Assembly: GCA_964358085.1 (NCBI GenBank)
Contig: CAYHNU010000012.1
Location: 1 to 15,725 of the forward strand
From: GWC2-45-19 sp964358085
GTDB taxonomy: Bacteria > Patescibacteriota > Microgenomatia > CAZETR01 > Amesbacteraceae
Length of the DNA stretch: 15,725 nt
Reading direction: 5' to 3'
Shown: piece by piece, positions 11,286-15,725 of the stretch
Layout of the letters: the number at the start of each line of letters is the position of its first letter
Position numbering within the stretch: position 1 is the first letter of the stretch
The notes under the pieces: generated by a model
Databases searched by the model: none
What the model was told of the DNA's origin: nothing
What the model saw: only the letters and a program-made list of their open reading frames with translations
Made by a program: the position numbers and the translations under genes

Positions 11286-11705
11286 ATGACTGAAATAACT
11301 TTACAAGTGGGCGTGAAAGTTCTGTTAAAGAATCCAGAGAATAAATTTTTGTTAGTTAAACGATCCGCGAAAGCTTATCCTGATGCAATTTGTGGGTGGG
11401 AGTTAGTGGGAGGAAGAATTACTCCAGGAATGCCTCTGTTAGAGAATTTAAAAAGGGAGATTAAGGAAGAAACTGGAATAACCCGAGTTGAAAACATCAA
11501 ATTAGTGGCGGCGCAAGATATTTTGCGCATCGCAGGCAAACATGTGGTTAGATTGACGTATACCGCGGATACTAAAAATGAAAAAGTTGTTTTAGATAAA
11601 AACGAAAATACTGAATATGTTTGGGTAACTTCTAAAGAGTTGGAGAGTCAACCGGGTTTAGACCCTTATCTGGACGAGATGGTTAGGAGCGGGACCGTTG
11701 GTTAA
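11286..11705 (+). CDS. Nudix hydrolase
   Basis: The 139-residue product has the Nudix fold, with its box at 43-65. The helix core R57-E58-I-K-E61-E62-T-G-I fits REUXEEXGU, which binds magnesium and cleaves nucleoside diphosphate derivatives. The early glutamate of G-x5-E is replaced by M49 (GGRITPGMP), an unusual change. The upstream strands KVLLKNPENKFLLVKRS and the following CGWELVGG are typical. Substrate is not readable; position after a ribonucleotide reductase operon suggests nucleotide clean-up, which is inference. The gene is 2 bases after the DUF1653 gene. Confidence 0.85.
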   Translation: MTEITLQVGVKVLLKNPENKFLLVKRSAKAYPDAICGWELVGGRITPGMPLLENLKREIKEETGITRVENIKLVAAQDILRIAGKHVVRLTYTADTKNEKVVLDKNENTEYVWVTSKELESQPGLDPYLDEMVRSGTVG

Positions 11706-11759
11706 CGAATTTTGCCGGGCATGCGTGGACTAATCATACGAAGATGATAATATGTGGGC

Positions 11760-11846
11760 ATGATTATTACCAGGACGCCGCTCCGGATCAGTTTTTTGGG
11801 AAGGGAGACTGGTTTTTCTATTGACAAAGTGTACATTTGGAGATAG
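11760..11846 (+). pseudogene. Relic of a GHMP-kinase (HddA-like) 5' end
   Basis: An ATG at 11760 begins a 28-codon frame, MIITRTPLRISFLG then RETGFSIDKVYIWR and TAG. Its first 14 residues are identical to the start of the intact kinase at 12511. The first 23 bases are identical; after that CTC/CTA, CGG/CGA, ATC/ATA, AGT/AGC, TTT/TTC and ACT/ACA are all synonymous differences. The end SIDKVYI resembles AIDKYVYV of the intact protein, as if about 14 codons were lost between. This therefore looks like the decayed start of a related kinase gene, not a fresh duplication. It lies just before a TA module that separates it from the intact gene. Confidence 0.7.
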
Positions 11847-11849
11847 AGT
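11821..11849 (+). promoter_or_regulatory. Candidate promoter of the Phd/PIN TA operon
   Basis: TTGACA at 11821-11826, a 17-base spacer and TAGAGT at 11844-11849 match well. The -35 box coincides with codons for I-D-K of the kinase relic, so it may have arisen from old coding sequence. The start site would fall near 11856, which leaves GGAGG at 11850-11854 outside the transcript; another upstream promoter may therefore also serve. Confidence 0.4.
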
Positions 11850-11864
11850 GGAGGTATGAAAACA

Positions 11865-12116
11865 ATGAGAGTATCAGCGACGCACGCCAGGAACAATTTT
11901 TTTGAATTGCTGAATTTGGTAGCAAGAGGGCAAGAAGTGGTGGTGGAAAGAGATAAGCGGACGGCGGCAAAAATTGTGCCGGTTAAGAATGTAGCCAGGA
12001 ATAAGGGATTACTGAAGGCTTTGGATAGGGCGGCGGAAGGATTTGTGTATGACGAGAAAGATAATCCTTTAAGGAGACCGGGGGCAGCTGATTTTTTAGG
12101 GAAATGGGACAAATGA
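11865..12116 (+). CDS. Phd/YefM-family antitoxin
   Basis: I prefer the ATG at 11865 (83 residues), 10 bases after GGAGG at 11850-11854; an in-frame ATG at 11856 sits directly on that site. The N-terminus MRVSATHARNNFFELLNLV and GQEVVVERDKRTAAKIVPV fit the Phd/YefM DNA-binding fold, in which the antitoxin dimer represses its own operon. The C-terminal part (about 45-83, ending FLGKWDK) should wrap the toxin. The stop TGA overlaps the likely toxin ATG, a coupling typical of TA operons. Confidence 0.85.
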   Translation: MRVSATHARNNFFELLNLVARGQEVVVERDKRTAAKIVPVKNVARNKGLLKALDRAAEGFVYDEKDNPLRRPGAADFLGKWDK

Positions 12117-12496
12117 AATATGTTTTTGACACGAGCGTAATCATTGATAGCTTGAGAAGCTCGATTGGAGTGAGAGGAGTGTTGGGTAAATTTGATGGAA
12201 CTGACGATGAGCTATATGTCTCGTCCATTGTGGGTTTTGAGTTGTTTTCTGGTGATAGCGCTAAAGAGCCGGAGAAAGTGGGGGAGATTTTGAAGTATTT
12301 AAAATATTTTGAGGTAGTGGAACTGACGTGGGTAATCGCCCGCAGGGCAGGAGACATTTATAGAAATGGCGTGAGGGGTTTGCAAATACCGGATTATGTG
12401 ATTGCGGCTACGGCTCTGGAATTGGGAGCCGAAATAGTGACGCTTAACCGGAAGCATTTTGAAAAAGTGCCGGGAGTAAGGGTTTTTGCGTTATAA
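12113..12496 (+). CDS. vapC: PIN-domain ribonuclease toxin (VapC-like), second module
   Basis: I prefer ATG 12113, which overlaps the antitoxin stop as ATGA and gives the usual start MKYVFDTSVIID (127 residues). An in-frame ATG at 12104 is possible. PIN acidic residues are D6, E43 in VGFELFSG and D94 in QIPDYVIAATALE; the last position is N112 in TLNRKHF, as in many VapC proteins. The expected activity is RNA cleavage held in check by the Phd-type antitoxin. It is only distantly similar to the PIN toxin at 3951-4385. TATAAT at 12492-12497 overlaps its stop codon and may be part of the next gene's promoter. Confidence 0.88.
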   Translation: MKYVFDTSVIIDSLRSSIGVRGVLGKFDGTDDELYVSSIVGFELFSGDSAKEPEKVGEILKYLKYFEVVELTWVIARRAGDIYRNGVRGLQIPDYVIAATALELGAEIVTLNRKHFEKVPGVRVFAL

Positions 12497-12497
12497 T
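12492..12497 (+). promoter_or_regulatory. Candidate -10 box for the GHMP kinase gene
   Basis: A perfect TATAAT overlaps the toxin stop codon and lies 13 bases before the ATG at 12511. I see no good -35 at the right distance. If used, the transcript would have a very short leader. Confidence 0.25.
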
Positions 12498-12510
12498 CGG
12501 CGCAAGAAAC

Positions 12511-13485
12511 ATGATTATTACCAGGACGCCGCTACGAATAAGCTTCTTGGGAGGGGGGACAGATTTTCCGGATTTTTATAAGAAGCACGGGGGATGCGTG
12601 GTAACGACGGCGATTGATAAATACGTGTACGTAATTGTTAAAGAAAGATTTGATAAACAGATTTACGTAAATTATTCGATTAAAGAAATAGTGAATAAGG
12701 TAGGGGAGTTGAAACATGAACTGGTGCGGGAGGCGATGAAGAAAGTTGGGATAAAAGATGGGATAGAAATTTCATTTCAATCGGATGTGCCGTCTTCGGG
12801 GTCGGGTTTGGGATCGTCCAGTACAGTGACAGTGGGAACATTAAATGCGTTGTATCAGTATATTGGGCAGGCGGTAGATGCCGAGAGATTGGCGAGAGAG
12901 GCCTGTGAAATAGAAATTAAAACCCTGGGTAAACCAATTGGAGTGCAAGATCAATATATAGCGGCATACGGAGGAGTGAGGTTTATAGAATTTAAGAAAT
13001 CGGGAAAAATTGTGGCTGAGAATTTAAGTTTGCCTGAAGAAGTCTTGGATGATTTAAAAAGCTATATGATGGTATTTTTTACTGGTCGAACCCGGCAGGC
13101 GGGAAGTATTTTGCAGGAGCAGAAAGAAAATATAAAAAATAAAAATGAGATTTTGCGAAATATGGCTCAACAGGCCAGAGTGGCCAGAGATTTACTGGTA
13201 GCGGGCAAGATAGGCAGTTTGGGGAAACTAATGGATGACGGTTGGAAATTAAAGAGGCAATTGGCCAGCCGGATCACTGACCCGGAAATTGATCGAATAT
13301 ATGATGCTGCAAAAAAAGCCGGAGCGACAGGAGGAAAGATATCGGGAGCGGGCGGGGGTGGATTTCTGACACTGTTTGTACCGACCGGTAAGAGAGAAGC
13401 AGTAAGAAAAGCTTTGGGGGGATTACGAGAGATGCCTGTGGGATTATCCAGAGACGGAAGTAAAGTAATATTTAATATACGATAA
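12511..13485 (+). CDS. GHMP-family sugar kinase, D-glycero-D-manno-heptose 7-phosphate kinase (HddA)-like
   Basis: The 324-residue product has the three GHMP motifs. The N-terminal RTPLRISFLGGGTDFPDF (5-22) binds sugar and is typical of the HddA branch. The ATP loop P94-SSGSGLGSSS-T105 is the glycine-rich motif 2. The C-terminal GGKISGAGGGGF (about 274-285) is motif 3. HddA phosphorylates a sugar phosphate at C1 on the way to GDP-activated heptose. In a small-genome bacterium the true substrate may be another sugar phosphate used for surface glycans. No other heptose gene is visible here. An older relative of this gene has left a 5' fragment at 11760-11846 on the far side of the TA module. 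Confidence 0.88.
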   Translation: MIITRTPLRISFLGGGTDFPDFYKKHGGCVVTTAIDKYVYVIVKERFDKQIYVNYSIKEIVNKVGELKHELVREAMKKVGIKDGIEISFQSDVPSSGSGLGSSSTVTVGTLNALYQYIGQAVDAERLAREACEIEIKTLGKPIGVQDQYIAAYGGVRFIEFKKSGKIVAENLSLPEEVLDDLKSYMMVFFTGRTRQAGSILQEQKENIKNKNEILRNMAQQARVARDLLVAGKIGSLGKLMDDGWKLKRQLASRITDPEIDRIYDAAKKAGATGGKISGAGGGGFLTLFVPTGKREAVRKALGGLREMPVGLSRDGSKVIFNIR

Positions 13486-13487
13486 AT

Positions 13488-13519
13488 TGACCTAATTAAC
13501 CTAATTTCTAATTGATCTA
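13488..13519 (+). repeat. A/T-rich repeat words between the kinase and adenosyltransferase genes
   Basis: The gap carries cctaattaacctaattt with two copies of cctaatt, and attgacct and attgatct as near-repeats at its ends. There is no Shine-Dalgarno sequence before the following ATG at 13524. It holds no riboswitch-sized structure. Confidence 0.45.
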
Positions 13520-13523
13520 AATA

Positions 13524-14015
13524 ATGGGGAAAATATATACAAAAACGGGGGATCTGGGGACGACGGGGACGTTTTATGGGAGAATGGCTAAAAGCGATCA
13601 ACTAGCGCAAGCTTTAGGGGCGATTGACGAACTAAATTCATGGATCGGCTTGTGCCGCAACTTAGGGGTGAGTTTAGACAGTGAGTTGAGAAAGATGCAG
13701 GGTAATTTGTTGACAATCGGATCCCAATTAGCGGGGAGCGAGAAGAGATTAAAAAATGAAGAGACAAAGAAACTGGAAAAATTAATAGACAAACTAACGA
13801 AGGATTTGCCAAAGCTAACTAACTTTATTTACCCCACGGGTTATTTGCAGGTAACCAGAGCGGTGTGCCGCAGAGCGGAAAGAGAAGTAGTGGCGGTTGA
13901 AATAAAAGAGAAAAACATTTTGAAATATTTAAACCGCTTATCCGATGCGCTGTTTACGATGGCCAGGTGGGTGAATTATAAGATGGGAGTGAAAGAGGAA
14001 GTGTGGAGGGGATAA
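13524..14015 (+). CDS. Cob(I)alamin adenosyltransferase, PduO type
   Basis: The enzyme transfers the adenosyl group of ATP to cob(I)alamin, giving adenosylcobalamin, the cofactor that the class II reductase NrdJ at 8707 needs. The 163-residue product has the family's N-terminal ATP loop YTKTGDLGTTGTFYGR (5-20), DELNS (35-39), RAVCRRAERE (112-121) and YLNRLSDALFTMARWVN (135-151), which are the ATP- and corrinoid-binding segments. The usual (L/I)PGG loop appears as YPTGY (103-107), a variation. No corrinoid synthesis genes are visible, so it probably adenosylates salvaged B12. It starts 38 bases after the kinase, likely in one transcript, without a clear ribosome site. Confidence 0.9.
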   Translation: MGKIYTKTGDLGTTGTFYGRMAKSDQLAQALGAIDELNSWIGLCRNLGVSLDSELRKMQGNLLTIGSQLAGSEKRLKNEETKKLEKLIDKLTKDLPKLTNFIYPTGYLQVTRAVCRRAEREVVAVEIKEKNILKYLNRLSDALFTMARWVNYKMGVKEEVWRG

Positions 14016-14033
14016 TTTTGGTATTATAAACGT

Positions 14034-14477
14034 ATGAGTGATACTGCCCAAAAGATCCAGGCAACGCAGGCAAGTCAAGCAACACAGGCACAACAAGCAA
14101 AACCTGATTACCAGCAGATGTATAGTGCGGGGGGGAAGTTTAAGGAACAACTGGAGGCGATAGCCGGGGGATTCACCGGAGGATCAAAAGAGGCGGAAGT
14201 GACGAGAGTGGAAGAAGTGCCGGAGAATGTGGAGGAAGAAAAGCTAAAAGAGGCGGAGGGATACATTGAAAAGGTCGAGAAAGAGGCGGAGCTGGCTAAG
14301 CCGGTGGTAGACGATTATACCAAACAAGTGCTGGTGGGGGCAGCAGCGCCACAGCAGCCGAAAGTAACGCTGCCGTTAACCGACGATCAGATTAAAAAAG
14401 GTCTGCATCATAAAATATGGGAAGGAATTAGGTGGTTGGCGGAGTGGTGTGCGAGACAGCTGAAGATGGTAAGATAA
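14034..14477 (+). CDS. Uncharacterised low-complexity protein, possibly DUF5660-like
   Basis: The 147-residue product begins with a low-complexity tract of Q, A and T (IQATQASQATQAQQA, about 8-22). It is followed by a Lys/Glu-rich helical middle (about 52-90, including RVEEVPENVEEEKLKEAEG), a linker, and a C-terminal helix rich in Trp and Arg (about 124-147, HHKIWEGIRWLAEWCARQL). It has no membrane segment. I recall similar small proteins next to ATPase genes in Microgenomates, sometimes named DUF5660, but I am not sure it belongs there. It lies 18 bases after the adenosyltransferase and 4 bases before the VirB4/HerA-like ATPase, so it may work with the latter. Confidence 0.6.
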   Translation: MSDTAQKIQATQASQATQAQQAKPDYQQMYSAGGKFKEQLEAIAGGFTGGSKEAEVTRVEEVPENVEEEKLKEAEGYIEKVEKEAELAKPVVDDYTKQVLVGAAAPQQPKVTLPLTDDQIKKGLHHKIWEGIRWLAEWCARQLKMVR

Positions 14478-14481
14478 ATTA

Positions 14482-15725
14482 ATGCCGGACTTGACCTTGT
14501 TGGTATATCAGTTAATGACTTTGATGCTGGGGATGGCGGTTTTGTTTTTGACGCTGGTGGTGTCCGGATACCTGCTGATTATCTGGTATCGGCACAAAGA
14601 CCGGGAAGAGAAGAGCCTGGAGATGACTTGCCTGCAAGTGGCGGTACCGCGGGAGAACGAAATAAAAATAGACGCCATGGAGCAGATTTATGCCAGTTTG
14701 TATTCAATTAAGAAGGGGGGAATGGGACCGTTTGGCTGGTTTAGTTTTTTGCAAACCCAACCGCATATTAGTTTTGAATTAGTAGCCCGCAAAGAGGACA
14801 TCCGGTTTTATATTGTAGTCCCGGGAAAATTGCGGGACTTGACGGAGAAGCAAATCCACGGGAGCTACCCCGGAGCGGATATCCAGGTAGTGGAGGAGCC
14901 GAATATATTTACCGAAAATGGGAATGTGGAATTTTCGTGGTTGATAATGCGCAATTCGGCGTACAATCCGATCCAGGTATACAAAAATCTGACGGTGGAT
15001 CCGCTGGCGGGGTTGTCGTCGGCTTTGGCTAAGATGGGGGATGGGGAAGGGGCGCATATCCAGGTGTTGATTTCTCCGGCAGACAATAAATGGAAGGGTA
15101 AGGGACGGGCGTGGATAGGCAAAACTAAAAGAGCGGAGAGCGATCCGGAAAAAGCCAGCTACAAAGTTGACCCCAAAGTAATGGAGGCAGTAGACAATAA
15201 AGTAAGTAAATCCGGGTTTGAAACGACGGTAAGAATAGTGGTGTGTTCTAATGATAAGACTTCGGCCAAGGCTCACCTGGCTAATATCCGGGCGGCTTTC
15301 GAACAATTTAACGGAGACTTGAATGGGTTTAAGGGTAAGAAAATAAGGCTGAAGAGTGCGTTTATGACCGATTTTATTTACAGATATCAGCCGATGCTGT
15401 GGTGGGGGGGAAAGACGATATTAAATACCGAGGAACTAGCCAGCATTTACCATTTTCCTAATAAGACGGTGGAGACCCCGCATATTTTTTGGCTGAATGC
15501 CAAGCGGGCGCCGGCTCCTTCCGGAATACCGGACCATGGATTGTATCTGGGTAAGAGCGTTTACCGGGGGGTGACACGGCCGGTATATATTTCCGAATCT
15601 GACCGGGAGCGGCACATGTATATTATTGGAAGAACCGGAGTCGGAAAGACGGAACTTTTAAAGACCATGATTTTGCAGGACATTCGGGCGGGCAGGGGGG
15701 TGGCACTGATTGATCCGCATGATTT
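14482..15725 (+). CDS. VirB4/TraG/HerA-like type IV secretion-type ATPase (partial, cut by window end)
   Basis: An ATG at 14482 opens a frame that stays open to the window edge (414 codons). Residues 5-36 form a membrane segment (QLMTLMLGMAVLFLTLVVSG and on). A soluble domain follows (about 45-375), and then ATP-binding G383-RTGVGKT-390 (Walker A) with the downstream ALIDPHD strand at the edge. The motif order, a membrane-anchored N-terminus with a HerA/TraG-like P-loop followed by a DPHD strand, resembles VirB4/TraD-type DNA- or protein-pumping ATPases found in many Patescibacteria. These are thought to drive pilus assembly, DNA uptake or transfer. The rest of the ATPase lies outside the window, so Walker B and the arginine finger cannot be checked. 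Confidence 0.75.
   Translation, partial: MPDLTLLVYQLMTLMLGMAVLFLTLVVSGYLLIIWYRHKDREEKSLEMTCLQVAVPRENEIKIDAMEQIYASLYSIKKGGMGPFGWFSFLQTQPHISFELVARKEDIRFYIVVPGKLRDLTEKQIHGSYPGADIQVVEEPNIFTENGNVEFSWLIMRNSAYNPIQVYKNLTVDPLAGLSSALAKMGDGEGAHIQVLISPADNKWKGKGRAWIGKTKRAESDPEKASYKVDPKVMEAVDNKVSKSGFETTVRIVVCSNDKTSAKAHLANIRAAFEQFNGDLNGFKGKKIRLKSAFMTDFIYRYQPMLWWGGKTILNTEELASIYHFPNKTVETPHIFWLNAKRAPAPSGIPDHGLYLGKSVYRGVTRPVYISESDRERHMYIIGRTGVGKTELLKTMILQDIRAGRGVALIDPHD

Noticed and set aside
14779..15306. 175-codon minus-strand open frame
   Set aside because: It lies wholly inside the VirB4/HerA-like gene and has a composition typical of antisense frames (rich in R, H, Y and F).
1..15725. tRNA or rRNA genes, CRISPR array, transposase or integrase
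   Set aside because: Reading by eye found no cloverleaf with a GTTCRA loop, no regularly spaced repeats with spacers, and no DDE or tyrosine recombinase motifs. A covariance-model search would be needed for certainty.
1..15725. Alternative genetic code (UGA as Gly, as in Gracilibacteria)
   Set aside because: UGA ends the first PBP, nrdJ and the Phd antitoxin at expected family lengths, so the standard code fits.

Overview
The window looks like part of a patescibacterial (Candidate Phyla Radiation) chromosome, most likely from the Microgenomates side. The clues are gene families and style: short compact genes with tiny or overlapping gaps, a DUF5667-like membrane protein, a B12-dependent ribonucleotide reductase without visible B12 synthesis genes, PIN-domain toxin modules, an uncharacterised low-complexity protein next to a VirB4/HerA-like ATPase, and A/T-rich and hairpin repeats. 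UGA ends several genes cleanly, so a recoded UGA is not supported. This placement is inference from memory of the families, not a database result.

Layout. Bases 1-3401 hold the last codons of a probable 2-hydroxyacid dehydrogenase, a membrane-anchored serine hydrolase with SxxK/SDN/KxG motifs, a possible 33-residue membrane peptide, and a class A penicillin-binding protein (PBP) on the minus strand. Bases 3402-4664 hold a repeat-rich divergent region, an orphan protein resembling the C-terminal domain of RNA polymerase alpha, and a minus-strand AbrB/PIN toxin-antitoxin (TA) module. Bases 4665-6860 hold a second class A PBP. Bases 6874-8179 hold a small membrane protein, a HEPN-like protein and a DUF5667-like protein. 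Bases 8213-11007 hold the nrdR-nrdJ operon with candidate NrdR boxes. Then come a DUF1653 protein, a Nudix hydrolase, a Phd/PIN TA module, a HddA-like GHMP kinase, a PduO-type cobalamin adenosyltransferase, an uncharacterised protein and the first 414 codons of a VirB4/HerA-like ATPase cut by the window edge.

How the genes fit together. The serine hydrolase and two PBPs form a cell-wall cluster. NrdR should repress nrdJ, and the adenosyltransferase at 13524 makes the adenosylcobalamin that NrdJ needs. The GHMP kinase probably serves sugar-nucleotide synthesis for the cell surface.

The most unusual observation is that both TA modules, which are unrelated in their antitoxins, are bracketed by a short extra copy of the end of the neighbouring gene. 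The minus-strand module is followed by a 12-codon relic of a PBP 3' end, and the plus-strand module is preceded by a relic of a GHMP-kinase 5' end. In both relics most differences from the intact gene fall at third codon positions, so each relic was once a working gene end. A second oddity is that the membrane anchors of both PBPs are encoded by the same nucleotide repeat read in different frames.
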